From: Actinobacillus capsulatus DSM 19761
GTDB lineage: Bacteria; Pseudomonadota; Gammaproteobacteria; Enterobacterales; Pasteurellaceae
NCBI RefSeq assembly: GCF_000374285.1
Contig: NZ_KB893930.1
Span: 142,410-206,409 of the forward strand
Direction: 5' to 3'
DNA: 64,000 nucleotides
Part shown: piece by piece, positions 1-9,466 of the stretch
Position numbering within the stretch: the first letter of the stretch is position 1
Layout of the letters: the number at the start of each line of letters is the position of its first letter
Translations under genes and position numbers: made by a program
The notes under the pieces: model-generated
Seen by the model: only the letters and a program-made list of their open reading frames with translations
The model's database searches: none
What the model was told of the DNA's origin: nothing

Positions 1-212
1 AAATAGAGGAAGAAAATCACAATTTTCTCGGCAATTTGGAATTTTTCGCTGTGGTTTGCCAATAATTCGAATAAAGAATAGGCTTCGGAAAAGAGCGAAT
101 AAGAGAGTAATAACCCCACTACTAATAATGAAATATTGAGCGTCCACTGGAAAAACTCGGAAATAATTTTTCCAAAGCAGGAGTGTTTTTCTGCTAATGT
201 GAGTTTAGGCAT
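1..212 (-). CDS. psiE: PsiE-like phosphate-starvation-inducible membrane protein (partial, runs off window start)
   Basis: Reading the minus strand from the ATG at 212 gives an open frame to the window edge (about 70 residues) beginning MPKLTLAEKHSCFGK. A hydrophobic segment (NISLLVVGLLLSYSLF) follows, then a stretch ending EKIVIFFLYF. That last stretch resembles the VEGLVVYFLYF region of E. coli PsiE, a small inner-membrane protein of unknown function induced by phosphate starvation. The gene starts inside the last 8 bases of the upstream phosphopantetheinyl transferase gene, so the two are probably translationally coupled. The C-terminal half lies outside the window. The family assignment is from remembered similarity over about 70 residues and is moderately sure. 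Confidence 0.65.
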   Translation of the reverse strand, partial: MPKLTLAEKHSCFGKIISEFFQWTLNISLLVVGLLLSYSLFSEAYSLFELLANHSEKFQIAEKIVIFFLY

Positions 213-933
213 TTGAATTCCTTGGATTAACTTGGTAAACAAGCGGTTGAAAATCGGAAATTTTTTGCAATTCCCTTGCTTTCCATTCGCTAAGAACGGC
301 AAGCGAGTTCGCTAAATCTTGATAAAAATAACATAAGTAAAACGGTAGTTGATGATAAAAATGTAATGTCCCAGTCGGGCAGTATGCCGAACGAACAATG
401 CGCTGTTGTGGAAAATGTTGTACTTCAGACAATTTCACAATTCCCACGCCTTGTGATTTCAGTACCGCTTCATGTAAACACCAACTCAAATAAAAGCGAT
501 CGGCTAATTCAGTAAACGGTGTATGATTTCGCTCAAGTAAGCCTTCAATTTCTGCCGCATGGGCGTAATGACGTAACAGATCGGTATAACGTCTTACTTT
601 TTGCGGATATTCAATATCAATCCCCACTTGTAATTTACTTTTATGATAGCAAAAGATCACTGCCACCCATTCGCCGGAATGGCTGATATTAAAATCGATG
701 TTCTCATGTTGCACAAAAGGTCTGCCGCTTTGCGTACGTTGAATATCATCCAATAAATTTAGTGGTAATTGATATTTTTGAAACAGTTGAGTCAATAGAA
801 AATGGGCGGTTCTGCGGCTTTTCCAACGTTTTAATTGGCGTTCGGAAAGCCCTGCCGGCGGTAAAAAAGGAAGTGGTATCGGCTCATCATAATGAGCAAA
901 TACCACTTCAATAATTGGGAATGAATCTGCCAT
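205..933 (-). CDS. 4'-phosphopantetheinyl transferase (Sfp/AcpT type)
   Basis: A 242-residue protein of the Sfp/AcpT/HetI superfamily, which moves the 4'-phosphopantetheine arm of CoA onto a serine of a carrier protein. The signature parts are visible: FNISHSGEWVAV near residues 81-92, the metal-binding GIDIEYP (D106, E108), and a WxxxEAxxK element (W151, E155, K159). The usual lysine before E155 is His here, a minor deviation. Length fits the two-lobed Sfp class rather than the roughly 120-residue AcpS class. No NRPS or PKS gene is nearby, so the substrate may be an acyl carrier protein as for E. coli AcpT. That is inference. It overlaps the psiE-like gene downstream. Confidence 0.85.
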   Translation of the reverse strand: MADSFPIIEVVFAHYDEPIPLPFLPPAGLSERQLKRWKSRRTAHFLLTQLFQKYQLPLNLLDDIQRTQSGRPFVQHENIDFNISHSGEWVAVIFCYHKSKLQVGIDIEYPQKVRRYTDLLRHYAHAAEIEGLLERNHTPFTELADRFYLSWCLHEAVLKSQGVGIVKLSEVQHFPQQRIVRSAYCPTGTLHFYHQLPFYLCYFYQDLANSLAVLSEWKARELQKISDFQPLVYQVNPRNSNA

Positions 934-992
934 AAATGGGGTCTTACAAGCGGTTAAATTTAATCGAAATTTTGCAGAAAATTAGCGATATT

Positions 993-1421
993 CTACCGCT
1001 TTATCGCAAGGGTTAAAACACCTGCTGCGACAAGCGCAATACCGATCCAATCTTGAGCGCTCGGTCTTTCACCTAAAAAGATCACGGCAAATACGGTAAC
1101 CAAAACAATACTAAATTTATCAATCGGGGCAACTTGCGAAGCATTCCCTATTTGTAATGCTTTGAAATAGGCAAGCCACGAAACGCCGGTTGCTAGTCCT
1201 GATAAGATTAAAAATGTCCAGTTTTTACCAGTCAAAGAGCCGAACGGCTGCCATTTACCGCTATAAGTCAGAAAGGCGGCGAGAGAGATCAGAATGACTA
1301 CCGTCCGGATAAAGGTGGCGAAATCCGAATCAATACCTTGTAAGCCGATTTTAGCAAAAATTGCAGTAAGTGAAGCGAATAATGCGGAAGCGAGTGCCCA
1401 ATAAAGCCATTCATTTGACAT
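993..1421 (-). CDS. EamA-domain membrane protein (single-domain DMT)
   Basis: A 142-residue very hydrophobic protein with about five membrane segments, a single EamA unit of the drug/metabolite transporter superfamily. The C-terminal half carries the usual SQVAPIDKFSIVLVTVFAVIFLGERP pattern, in which the GERP turn sits between helices. Full-length DMT exporters have two such units, so this half-sized protein probably works as a dimer. Substrate unknown. An RBS-like AGGAGG lies just before the ATG on the minus strand. Divergent from nhaA; the 170 bp between them should hold both promoters. Confidence 0.8.
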   Translation of the reverse strand: MSNEWLYWALASALFASLTAIFAKIGLQGIDSDFATFIRTVVILISLAAFLTYSGKWQPFGSLTGKNWTFLILSGLATGVSWLAYFKALQIGNASQVAPIDKFSIVLVTVFAVIFLGERPSAQDWIGIALVAAGVLTLAIKR

Positions 1422-1591
1422 TGTGATCCTCCTTTTGGTTTAAAAATAAGCAAATAGATGAAATTTACCCCTTATTTTAACAAAATTACTACGAATTCTA
1501 CTTTTGTATTAGGTTAAAAAAATGTTAATGTCAGAAAAGAGGTAAAACGAAGTTTAAACATAATAACCTCATTTAACGATAGGAGATTTTT

Positions 1592-2776
1592 ATGATCAAA
1601 CAGATTCAGAAATTTCTGAAACTAGAAGCAGCAAGTGGGATTTTATTGTTGGTTTCCGCCTTACTCGCAATGATTTTTGCGAATACGGATTTAAAACAAC
1701 TCTATTTTAGTTTTTTGCAAACAGAGGTAGCGATTAAGTTTGGTGCCTTTAGCATTGATAAGCCGTTACTCATGTGGGTAAACGACGGTTTTATGGCGGT
1801 CTTTTTTATTTTAGTCGGCTTAGAAGTAAAGCGAGAATTGTTTGAAGGCTCATTATCCAGTTACCAAAAAGCCGCTTTTCCAGCTTTTGCCGCTATCGGC
1901 GGAATGGTGATTCCGGCATTAATTTATTGGATGATTAACCGTGATTTCCCCGCTTATAAAGATGGTTGGGCAATTCCGATGGCAACCGATATTGCATTTG
2001 CGTTAGGTATTGTTGCTTTACTCAGTAAACGAGTGCCGCCGGCACTCAAGGTGTTTTTACTTGCCTTAGCGATTATTGATGACCTTGGCGCAATTGTGGT
2101 CATTGCCTTGTTCTTCTCACATGAGATGAGTATTCAAGCGCTGATTATTGCGAGTATTTCGATTTTGATTTTAATCGGTATGAATCGCTATAAAGTAGTC
2201 GGGTTAATGAACTATGCGATTATTGGTACGATTTTATGGGCATCGGTGTTGAAATCTGGTGTACACGCCACATTAGCGGGTGTGATTATCGGTTTCTGTA
2301 TTCCATTGCGCGGTAAAAACGGTGAAGCGCCGTTGCATCATCTTGAACATGCGCTTGCGCCATGGTGCTCATTTGCGATTCTACCGTTATTTGCATTCTC
2401 AAATGCCGGTGTGTCGTTAAGTGGTATGAGTTTAGAACAAATCACTTCCCCTTTACCTTTAGGCGTGGCTTTAGGCTTAATTATCGGTAAACCGCTTGGT
2501 GTATTCTTATTTAGTTATTTAGCGGTTTTATTGCGTATTGCGAAGTTACCGAAAGGCATTAATTTTAAACAAATTTTTGCGATTGCCGTACTGTGCGGTA
2601 TCGGCTTTACTATGTCGATGTTTATTGCAGGGCTTGCTTTCGGCGAAGAACATGCGGACGAGAACCTATTAGCGTTTGCTCGTTTAGGTATTTTAATGGG
2701 AACTTTCGTTTCGGCGATAATCGGTTATTTCCTATTAAAATTGACAACGAAGTCAAACTTGATGAAAGCGGCGTAA
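1592..2776 (+). CDS. nhaA: Na+/H+ antiporter NhaA
   Basis: A 394-residue, twelve-helix inner-membrane antiporter that expels Na+ (or Li+) in exchange for protons and so controls salt and alkaline tolerance. The family core is present: [14 protein letters not shown] with the conserved Asp, and the paired aspartates in [11 protein letters not shown] that bind the cation, corresponding to D163/D164 of E. coli NhaA. Length matches E. coli NhaA (388). An AGGAG ribosome-binding site lies before the ATG. Monocistronic, with a hairpin terminator just downstream. Assignment is secure. Confidence 0.97.
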   Translation: MIKQIQKFLKLEAASGILLLVSALLAMIFANTDLKQLYFSFLQTEVAIKFGAFSIDKPLLMWVNDGFMAVFFILVGLEVKRELFEGSLSSYQKAAFPAFAAIGGMVIPALIYWMINRDFPAYKDGWAIPMATDIAFALGIVALLSKRVPPALKVFLLALAIIDDLGAIVVIALFFSHEMSIQALIIASISILILIGMNRYKVVGLMNYAIIGTILWASVLKSGVHATLAGVIIGFCIPLRGKNGEAPLHHLEHALAPWCSFAILPLFAFSNAGVSLSGMSLEQITSPLPLGVALGLIIGKPLGVFLFSYLAVLLRIAKLPKGINFKQIFAIAVLCGIGFTMSMFIAGLAFGEEHADENLLAFARLGILMGTFVSAIIGYFLLKLTTKSNLMKAA

Positions 2777-2807
2777 GCGGTCTGATTTTAGTGACTTTTC
2801 GCAAGTT

Positions 2808-2841
2808 AAATGCCTCAACGACTCGGTTGGGGCATTTTCAT
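2808..2841 (+). terminator. Rho-independent terminator of nhaA
   Basis: The arms AAATGCCTCAAC and GTTGGGGCATTT flank a short CGACTCG loop and are followed by a T-rich run. It lies 32 bp after the nhaA stop. Confidence 0.75.
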
Positions 2842-2917
2842 TTTAACCTTTGGGAACTTTTAGCCGTTACGTCATTCTTATCACTTTAAAAAAGTTAAAA
2901 TAATAAAGGAGATGTGC

Positions 2918-3412
2918 ATGAAAAGAACCCTATTCCCGCTAATGTTGGCGTTGCCGGCTTGTGTTTATGTTGTCCCGCCTAATACTGATGCGAGTAGCTA
3001 TCCTACTCATCAGCCGAATGTCATTATTATTCCGAATCAACATGATTATCCTCGTTCAACGCACCAAGGATTAATTAGAACGGCATCCGGTCAATGCTTG
3101 GATCAAAGCGGTTCGAATTATCGTGGCGTAATTGCTTATCGTTGCCACGGTAAAGCGAATCAGCGTTTTAAATTCGTGAATTCGCAGATTAAGATGAATG
3201 GGCAGTGTTTAGATGTTGGTGGCGAACACCAAGACGACGGTACAAAAGTGATTACTTATCGTTGTCATGGCGGTGAAAATCAGCAGTGGTTTAGAGACGG
3301 GCAGCAAATTCGTAGTGCTATGAGCGGTAAATGTTTAGATATTGGTAAACAAGGTAATAAACTGGCGATTTATCAATGTGACGGCAGCCGAGGACAACAA
3401 TTTTTCTATTAA
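2918..3412 (+). CDS. Ricin-B-type lectin-domain lipoprotein
   Basis: Probably 164 residues from the ATG at 2918, which has AAAGGAG at good spacing; an ATG at 2912 is too close to it. The N-terminus is a lipoprotein signal with lipobox LPAC (Cys15). The rest, from about residue 45, is a beta-trefoil ricin-B (QxW) domain: three internal repeats, each with SGxCLD or NGQCLDVGG and closing with NQRFKF, NQQWF or GQQFFY. Such domains bind sugars. A lipoprotein with this fold recalls CdtA of the cytolethal distending toxin, but no cdtB or cdtC is nearby and the protein is shorter. It is best treated as a surface lectin of unknown ligand. Monocistronic. Confidence 0.85.
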   Translation: MKRTLFPLMLALPACVYVVPPNTDASSYPTHQPNVIIIPNQHDYPRSTHQGLIRTASGQCLDQSGSNYRGVIAYRCHGKANQRFKFVNSQIKMNGQCLDVGGEHQDDGTKVITYRCHGGENQQWFRDGQQIRSAMSGKCLDIGKQGNKLAIYQCDGSRGQQFFY

Positions 3413-3415
3413 GTA

Positions 3416-3446
3416 AAAAGGTGCAATTAATTGCACCTTTTTTCGT
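3416..3446. terminator. Bidirectional terminator between the lectin gene and dtd
   Basis: AAAAAGGTGCAATTAATTGCACCTTTTTT is almost perfectly palindromic, with A and T runs on both sides. It serves the two convergent genes. Confidence 0.9.
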
Positions 3447-3447
3447 T

Positions 3448-3882
3448 TTAAACCTGTAACCAAAAAGTGACCGGCCCATCATTTTGCAAGCTGACTTGCA
3501 TATCCGCCGCAAATTGTCCGGTTTGAGTATGGATTTTCCGAGCAGCTTGCTGATGGAAGTATTCGTATAACGCATTCGCCTCTTGAGGGGCTGCACCGTG
3601 CGAAAAACTTGGGCGTAAACCTTTGTTGGTATCGGCTGCCAAAGTAAATTGCGATACTACTAATAAACTTCCGCCGGCTTGTTGTACGTTTAAGTTCATT
3701 TTGCCTTGCTCGTCGGAAAACACTCGATAGTTAAGCACCTTTTCAAGTAATTTATCCGCTTTGGCTTGGTCGTCACCTTGTTCTACACCGAGTAATACTA
3801 ATAAACCCTGTGAAATTTCACCGACCGTTTGGCCTTCCACTTCCACTTTTGCCCATTTTACACGTTGGATTAAGCCGATCAT
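3448..3882 (-). CDS. dtd: D-aminoacyl-tRNA deacylase
   Basis: A 144-residue cytoplasmic homodimeric enzyme that hydrolyses D-aminoacyl-tRNAs (notably D-Tyr) and mischarged Gly-tRNA(Ala). Both active-site motifs are visible: SQFTL (about residues 77-81) and NDGPVTFWL near the C-terminus, which carries the Gly-cisPro chirality filter. Length is the family norm of about 145. The start overlaps the stop of the upstream yihY-like gene by 4 bp (ATGA), implying translational coupling. The pair ends at the bidirectional terminator. Confidence 0.96.
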   Translation of the reverse strand: MIGLIQRVKWAKVEVEGQTVGEISQGLLVLLGVEQGDDQAKADKLLEKVLNYRVFSDEQGKMNLNVQQAGGSLLVVSQFTLAADTNKGLRPSFSHGAAPQEANALYEYFHQQAARKIHTQTGQFAADMQVSLQNDGPVTFWLQV

Positions 3883-4712
3883 AAATTGAGTTTTCCTTTT
3901 TTCATTTCATTATATACATTTAGAGTAGAGGTAATTAGTCCGCCGAACAGTACCACTTGCCAGCTCAAATGAATCCATAACAGCATAATCGGTAATACGG
4001 CTAATGCGCCGTAAATCGCTTGATAAGACGGAAAAGTGGTAATGTACCAAATAAACGCCTGTTTACCTAAGGTAAAAAAGATAGCTGCGATAATTGCCCC
4101 TATCATAGCGTGAAAAATGTTGACTTGAGTGTTTGGCACAAGCCAATAAACACTCGTAAACAGTAACCAAATTAGTACAAAAGGAGCATGTTGCAGAAGA
4201 TATTGACTAAAGGATAATAACCCATCTTCATTAAAAATCGCCATTGAAAAGATATATGAGCTAATCGCAATGCTACTGCCTGCAAGTAACGGTGCAATAA
4301 ATAAAATGACGGCATATAGCAAAAAAGAGATAAAAATTGACCGCTTGCGGTGGTTACGCCACATTTTATTAAGCGTTTCATCAATACTTTTAATCAGCAT
4401 TAGAGCGACCACGACCAAACCGATTGTACTCACAATTCCCATTTTTTTTGAGTTTGCCACAAACAGATCAATATATTCTTCAACCATATCGCCGGCATTT
4501 GGAGCAAAGTTATCATAAATCAGCGTTTTCAGCTGAATGGTCGCTTCCTGAAAGATGGGAAAAGCAGTAAAGATAGAAAATATCACCATAACCAACGGCA
4601 CAATCGCTAATGTTGTACTGTAAGTTAAGTAGCCGGCTGAAATTGGAATGTTGTGAATTTTCCAGCGTTTGAGTAATAACTTTAGAAAGAGTGGTAGCGT
4701 AAAAGAGAGCAT
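3879..4712 (-). CDS. YihY/BrkB family inner-membrane protein
   Basis: A 277-residue protein with about six membrane helices, of the YihY (formerly RNase BN, BrkB-like) family. Visible family features are the N-terminal [21 protein letters not shown] segment, the central DETLNKMWR element and the late [18 protein letters not shown] helix. Function is not established; the older RNase BN assignment of this family was withdrawn. It is followed by dtd with a 4-bp overlap, the same yihY-dtd neighbourhood seen in enterobacteria. Confidence 0.9.
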   Translation of the reverse strand: MLSFTLPLFLKLLLKRWKIHNIPISAGYLTYSTTLAIVPLVMVIFSIFTAFPIFQEATIQLKTLIYDNFAPNAGDMVEEYIDLFVANSKKMGIVSTIGLVVVALMLIKSIDETLNKMWRNHRKRSIFISFLLYAVILFIAPLLAGSSIAISSYIFSMAIFNEDGLLSFSQYLLQHAPFVLIWLLFTSVYWLVPNTQVNIFHAMIGAIIAAIFFTLGKQAFIWYITTFPSYQAIYGALAVLPIMLLWIHLSWQVVLFGGLITSTLNVYNEMKKGKLNL

Positions 4713-4880
4713 TTCCTATATTTTTTACCTATTTTTATATCAGTATAAAAGAATTGTTAATCGTATTGTATACATAAGCTATTGTCATAAATTGTATTAT
4801 ACGTTATTGATGATACACTTTATTTTACTTAAACTTACATTTTGTTGTGGTGTTTTATTATAATTAAAGGGGAATATTTT

Positions 4881-5074
4881 ATATCATCAATTTCATTAGA
4901 TACTGTAGAAGTAACAAGATCCTCAGAAAGGGAACAGAGAGCTGAATCGATATTATTGATAAATGGTCAATAGAAATTAAAGAATTAATTACAGAGGAAG
5001 AGGCATTTTTCTATAGAGCACTTGTAAGACGTAGCAAGCCTAAACCAACTAAAAGCTCGAACAACCATGAATGA
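4881..5074 (+). pseudogene. Possible frameshifted remnant of a small protein
   Basis: The 386 bp between yihY and the next gene hold no intact gene. After an AAAGGGG motif, codons from 4881 read ISSISLDTVEVTRSSEREQ and on to LLINGQ then stop, with ATA where a start would be. In another frame, codons from 4949 read DIIDKWSIEIKELITEEEAF and on to RRSKPKP and a stop at 5074. The two pieces look like parts of one charged helical protein separated by a frameshift. No family recognised. Low confidence that this was ever a gene; the rest of the interval is AT-rich with no visible signal. Confidence 0.3.
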
Positions 5075-5098
5075 TTACTATATTGGGAAAGATATAAT

Positions 5099-5443
5099 AT
5101 GCCATCTGCCATTGTTGAAATCCTAAAAGAAATAAGTTGGTTTATTTCACATTCTTTTTTAAGTCAAAATCCGATTATTTTTATTCTTTCTTGGGGAATG
5201 TCTAGTTATGCAATGAGTTATTGTGCAGATAAGTATTATCACTTATGGTTGGTAAAAATAGTACTAGGTATTTTTATCAGTTTTATCTTGTTTCTGACTT
5301 GCTATGTAATGTTTTTTACCATTGGTATTTCTATAACGGATAGATTCAGAATTAGTTTGTTATTCCCCCTCTTTAAGATATTTGGGGGAACTATGATCGG
5401 TGGTTTAAGCTATTTCTATTTCAATAGAAAGGTAAATGGATGA
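5099..5443 (+). CDS. Small hypothetical membrane protein
   Basis: A 114-residue protein not recognised as any family. It has about three hydrophobic segments (FILSWGMSSYAMSYC; VKIVLGIFISFILFLTCYVM; LLFPLFKIFGGTMIGGLSYF) and few charges between them. The upstream region is a decayed-looking stretch and the ribosome-binding site is weak (GGGAAAG about 10 bases before the ATG). It ends just before a hairpin terminator. It could be a phage or plasmid holin-like or immunity-like protein, but nothing here proves that. Confidence 0.5.
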   Translation: MPSAIVEILKEISWFISHSFLSQNPIIFILSWGMSSYAMSYCADKYYHLWLVKIVLGIFISFILFLTCYVMFFTIGISITDRFRISLLFPLFKIFGGTMIGGLSYFYFNRKVNG

Positions 5444-5452
5444 TTAAAAGTA

Positions 5453-5483
5453 AGAGCATTGAACTAATTTCAATGCCCTTTTT
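5453..5483. terminator. Terminator between the small membrane protein and proA
   Basis: GCATTGAA and TTCAATGC arms around a short loop, followed by CCTTTTTATA. It serves the plus-strand gene and probably also proA, which converges here. Confidence 0.65.
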
Positions 5484-5487
5484 ATAT

Positions 5488-6726
5488 TTATTTTCTAACC
5501 AAATAATCTCCTTCACAGACCCATTTATAGGTGGTGAGCGCCTCTAACCCCATTGGACCTCGTGCGTGGAGTTTTTGGGTGCTGACCGCGACTTCCGCCC
5601 CTAAACCGAATTCACCACCATCGGTAAAACGAGTACTGGCGTTGATATAGACCGCCGCCGCATCGACTTGGGCGACAAACTGGCGGGCAAGTTGGTAATC
5701 GGAAGTCAGAATTGCTTCCGAATGTTGCGAGCCGTATTCACGAATATGTTCCACCGCTTTGGCTAAGTTATCGACTACCACCACATTTAAATCTAACGAA
5801 AGCCATTCTTGGCGCATTCTTGCTTGATCAAGCGGTTCAATTCCCTCAGCTTTTTGCAAATCATCGGCATGTAATGTTACGCCTAACGCTTTCATTCGAT
5901 TTGCAAGTTTCGGTAAAAATTCGACCGCTATTTCCTTTTCAACTAATAAGGTTTCGAGCGTGTTACACGTGCTTGGACGTTGTGTTTTGGCATTCGCAAT
6001 TAGCTCTAGTGCTTTTTGTTGGTCGGCACTTTTTTCGACAAACATATGACAAACACCGATACCGCCGACAATTACCGGAATGGTTGAGTTCTCTTTACAG
6101 AATTGATGTAAACCGGCACCGCCACGAGGGATCACCATATCAATGTAACGATCGAGTTTTAATAATTCGAGTAATAAAGCACGATCCGGATTGGTGACTG
6201 TCTGAACAGCTAGTTTCGGTAAACCGGCAGCTTCTAACGCTTGTTGCACCACTTCCACTAACACCGCATTGGTAAATTTAGTTTCTTTGCCACCACGTAG
6301 AATTACCGCATTACCAGTTTTTAAACAGAGAGAAGCAACATCAATCGTGACGTTCGGACGTGCTTCATAAATGGTAAGAATCACACCGAGCGGCACACGC
6401 TGGCGTTCAATTTTCAGTCCTGAATTTAACACGCCGCCGTCAATCACTTGCCCAACCGGATCAGCTAATTTCGCTACGTTACGCACATCGTTGGCAATAC
6501 CTTGTAAACGGCTTTCATTTAATAACAAACGGTCGATGATAGCGGTCGAAATTCCCTGATTTTTTGCAAATTCAATATCTTTGGCATTAGCGGCAAGGAT
6601 TTCAGCCGAGCGTTGTTCAAGCTGTTGAGCAATGGTAAGTAGTGCTTGATTTTTTTGAATGCTTCCGAATTGAGCCAATTCAACACTGGCGATTTTAGCT
6701 TGTTGCGCTAGGGTGATCATTTGCAT
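5488..6726 (-). CDS. proA: Gamma-glutamyl phosphate reductase
   Basis: A 412-residue NADPH-dependent enzyme of the aldehyde dehydrogenase fold. It reduces gamma-glutamyl phosphate to glutamate semialdehyde, the second step of proline synthesis. Visible are the nucleotide-binding [10 protein letters not shown] element, VILRGGKE, and the catalytic-cysteine region [12 protein letters not shown]. Length fits E. coli ProA (417). A start at 6720 is also possible (MQM at the N-terminus). proB is not next to it, unlike E. coli; proA stands alone here. Confidence 0.97.
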   Translation of the reverse strand: MQMITLAQQAKIASVELAQFGSIQKNQALLTIAQQLEQRSAEILAANAKDIEFAKNQGISTAIIDRLLLNESRLQGIANDVRNVAKLADPVGQVIDGGVLNSGLKIERQRVPLGVILTIYEARPNVTIDVASLCLKTGNAVILRGGKETKFTNAVLVEVVQQALEAAGLPKLAVQTVTNPDRALLLELLKLDRYIDMVIPRGGAGLHQFCKENSTIPVIVGGIGVCHMFVEKSADQQKALELIANAKTQRPSTCNTLETLLVEKEIAVEFLPKLANRMKALGVTLHADDLQKAEGIEPLDQARMRQEWLSLDLNVVVVDNLAKAVEHIREYGSQHSEAILTSDYQLARQFVAQVDAAAVYINASTRFTDGGEFGLGAEVAVSTQKLHARGPMGLEALTTYKWVCEGDYLVRK

Positions 6727-6813
6727 AGTGGTATCTCTAAATAGTTGGAATGTTCAACAGTCTATCATAGCTATTTGTCTAGATGAAAGTAGAAATTTTA
6801 GGTTAATTGGTAA

Positions 6814-6828
6814 GAAAAATAATTCTCA
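6814..6828. promoter_or_regulatory. Candidate Fur box upstream of the TonB-dependent receptor
   Basis: GAAAAATAATTCTCA matches the 7-1-7 Fur consensus TGATAATnATTATCA at 11 of 14 informative positions. It lies about 100 bp before the receptor start, in the expected promoter area. Iron repression is the inference. Confidence 0.5.
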
Positions 6829-6926
6829 TTTATATGGATTGAAGTTGCAATTTATGTTTATAATTGTAATTATTTGTCTTTAACGAAAATAAAAGTCAAT
6901 TGTAAGAAAAATAAGAAGGGAATCCA

Positions 6927-9221
6927 ATGAAGGCCTATCAAAAAATATCAATGGCGACGTTACTTGCGGCTTTTGGCGTAGTAAATGCGGCACAAGCACA
7001 AGAAATAGCGGCAGAACTAGAGGAAATTACCGTAACGGCTGAACAAGAGCAGTCGAAAAAAATTGGTGAAATTAAGAAAAATCGCCGAGCAATTCAAGAG
7101 GAATTAATCGCTGATACTAAAGATTTAGTGCGTTATACCACTGATGTGGGGATTGCCGATAGCGGTCGTCATTTAAAAGGTTTTGCTATGCGTGGAGTGG
7201 AGGGCAACCGCGTAGGAATCAGTATTGATGGGGTAAACTTGCCGGATTCGGAAGAAAACTCGCTTTACGCACGTTATGGTAACTTTAATACTTCACGTTT
7301 GACCATTGATCCCGAGTTAGTCACAGGGATTGATATTGTACGAGGTCCGGATTCATTTGCTACAGGTAGCGGTTCGCTTGGCGGCGGAGTAAATTATCGT
7401 ACTTTAGATGCAGCGGATATTGTGTTACCCGGCAATAAATTCGGTGTGTTATTAAAAAATAGCTATGCTAGCAAAAACAGCGAATGGGTACATACTGCCG
7501 GCGCAGCCTATAAAGATGAGAAGTTGGAGGCGGTCTACTTATATTCCACCCGTTACGGTCACGAGCAAAAAAGTTTAGGTAACGGCAGAGTTGCTTGGAA
7601 CAACTCTAGCGGCGCACCAGATCCGTCATTTCACCGTAATCACAGTAATTTAGTGAAATTGGGTTACCTATTTAACGAAAAACATCGTATAAGCGCTTCT
7701 TATAGTAACCAACTTGCAACTGCATTTACCGATGAACGCTCTTATAACTTTTATGATTCATCATGGCGTGATACCGATGATGAGGGTGAACGTCATAATG
7801 TTAATGTGGCTTACGAGTATTTCCCAACCAGCGGTTATTTATCTTATTTAAAAACCGAATATGATTACCAAAAAACCGATGTGCGTGCAATTAACTACAA
7901 AGGAAGTAGTGATTTCCAAAAATTACATATTAAGCAATCGTTAGATGAAATTTACGACCGTAATATGAATAATGAATTTCATCGTATCGGTTTACGTTTA
8001 GATTCAATCCCGTTTGAAACGGATTACGGCACACACCAAGTCACGTTACGCACAGCAGTATCACAACGTGATTTTAAAAATGAAAATACCGATACTTATT
8101 TATTTTCTAACTCAACATCCAGTTTGACTTATGCGATTCAGCACCCGATTCGCACACGTGCGTTTTATTTTGCCGCACAAGATAAAATTCAGTGGAATGA
8201 AATGTTCTCCGGTTCGGCAGGTTTACGTTATGACCAAGAACAACTTGTCCCACAAGAGCTGAATGCTAAATGTTATAATTGCGATCCCCGTGGTAAAGCG
8301 ACGACATTTAAAAATTTAACCGGTTCATTAGGCTTAAATGCACAAGTAACACCGGTATGGAATTTAGGTTATTACGTTTCAACCGGTTATCGTGTACCGT
8401 CTGCTTCGGAGATGTTCTTCTCGTATAGACACCCATCGGGTAACTGGCTTGCGAATCCGTACTTAAAAGCGGAGCGCAGCGTTAATAACTCAATTAATAT
8501 TCGAGGCGAAAACCGGCTTGGGCGTTTAAATGTGAATCTATACCACATTCGCTATAAAGATTTCTTGTTTGAACAAGAAACTAATGGTTTAATTCAGATG
8601 GAATGTGATGCGCATTGTCAATACTACGGCTATAACTCAATTAATCCGACTATTTTTAACCAAGCGATTAATGTGGATAAAGCACGTATTTCCGGTTTGG
8701 AAGTGACGAGCAAAGTAAATTTAGATCAAGTTACCGCATATATTCCGCAAGGCTTTAAATTCTTAGGCAGCGTGGGTTATTCGAAAAGTAAATTATACGG
8801 CACGGAGGCAAGCTTACTTTCTGTCCAGCCGGTAAAAGTGATTTTAGGCTTAAGCTATGAAGATCCGAATGATATTTGGGCTATCCACTCTCGTTGGACT
8901 TATTTAGGCGCTAAACACGCCAAAGATGCGACCATTGTTACTTATGATAATTCTCGTACCAAACGAGTAAGCCAACCGTTCCCATATTTAAATGGTTCGG
9001 CAACTTTATTTGATGTATACGGCTTTTGGAAAGTACATAAAAATGTGACTTTACGTGCAGGTTTATATAATATTTTCAATCGTAAATATCATACGTGGGA
9101 CGCATTGCGCGGCATCAATCGCTTAGGTACAACCAATACGGTTGATAAAGAGTTACGAGGTTTAGAACGTTTTGTTGCACCAGGACGTAACTATTCGGCT
9201 TCAGTAGAAATTCGTTTCTGA
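6927..9221 (+). CDS. TonB-dependent outer-membrane receptor (hemoglobin/transferrin/lactoferrin family)
   Basis: A 764-residue outer-membrane beta-barrel receptor. It has a signal peptide of about 24 residues ending AAQAQ, a TonB box (EEITVTA, about 32-38), a plug domain with MRGVEGNRVGISIDGV and IDIVRGPDSFATGSGSLGGGV, then the barrel. A NPYLKAERS motif, typical of the hemoglobin/transferrin/lactoferrin receptor family, is present. The protein ends YSASVEIRF with the terminal Phe needed for outer-membrane assembly. It imports heme or iron with TonB-ExbBD energy; the true ligand cannot be read here. It converges on two TbpB-like lipoproteins that are its likely partners. A Fur-like site lies upstream. 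It is shorter than HgbA-type receptors (about 950). Confidence 0.9.
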   Translation: MKAYQKISMATLLAAFGVVNAAQAQEIAAELEEITVTAEQEQSKKIGEIKKNRRAIQEELIADTKDLVRYTTDVGIADSGRHLKGFAMRGVEGNRVGISIDGVNLPDSEENSLYARYGNFNTSRLTIDPELVTGIDIVRGPDSFATGSGSLGGGVNYRTLDAADIVLPGNKFGVLLKNSYASKNSEWVHTAGAAYKDEKLEAVYLYSTRYGHEQKSLGNGRVAWNNSSGAPDPSFHRNHSNLVKLGYLFNEKHRISASYSNQLATAFTDERSYNFYDSSWRDTDDEGERHNVNVAYEYFPTSGYLSYLKTEYDYQKTDVRAINYKGSSDFQKLHIKQSLDEIYDRNMNNEFHRIGLRLDSIPFETDYGTHQVTLRTAVSQRDFKNENTDTYLFSNSTSSLTYAIQHPIRTRAFYFAAQDKIQWNEMFSGSAGLRYDQEQLVPQELNAKCYNCDPRGKATTFKNLTGSLGLNAQVTPVWNLGYYVSTGYRVPSASEMFFSYRHPSGNWLANPYLKAERSVNNSINIRGENRLGRLNVNLYHIRYKDFLFEQETNGLIQMECDAHCQYYGYNSINPTIFNQAINVDKARISGLEVTSKVNLDQVTAYIPQGFKFLGSVGYSKSKLYGTEASLLSVQPVKVILGLSYEDPNDIWAIHSRWTYLGAKHAKDATIVTYDNSRTKRVSQPFPYLNGSATLFDVYGFWKVHKNVTLRAGLYNIFNRKYHTWDALRGINRLGTTNTVDKELRGLERFVAPGRNYSASVEIRF

Positions 9222-9250
9222 TTTGATATAAGCGTTTTAATAAACTATAG

Positions 9251-9292
9251 AAAACACGGATTACACAGTATTGTTGTAATTCGTGTTTTTTT
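9251..9292 (+). terminator. Terminator of the TonB receptor gene
   Basis: AAAACACG-ATTACA and TGTAAT-CGTGTTTT arms with a short loop, followed by a T run. Confidence 0.8.
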
Positions 9293-9405
9293 ATGGGTAA
9301 AGGAAATTTTGTGAGAAAAGGTGTTAATTATGTAATTAAACAAACTTTAGAATATATAAAGCATTTCCGTGTATTTTGTATATTTCGTTGTTACCAATAT
9401 TAAAA

Positions 9406-9448
9406 AAGCGGTGTGATTTGTAAAAAATTTTACAAATTATACCGCTTG
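9406..9448. terminator. Inverted-USS terminator of the lipoprotein operon
   Basis: AAGCGGTGTGATTTGTAAAA pairs with TTTTACAAATTATACCGCTT around a tiny loop, with A/T runs on both sides. The arm cores are degenerate uptake sequences (AAGCGGT). It lies 19 bp after the stop of the distal lipoprotein gene on the minus strand. Confidence 0.75.
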
Positions 9449-9466
9449 AGAGGATGTTCGTTATAT

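Noticed and set aside
2918..3412. CdtA subunit of a cytolethal distending toxin
   Set aside because: Ricin-B lipoprotein only; no cdtB or cdtC next to it and the protein is much shorter than CdtA.
5712..6197. 161-residue plus-strand open frame
   Set aside because: Lies wholly within proA on the other strand; no ribosome-binding site, composition is the antisense of ProA.
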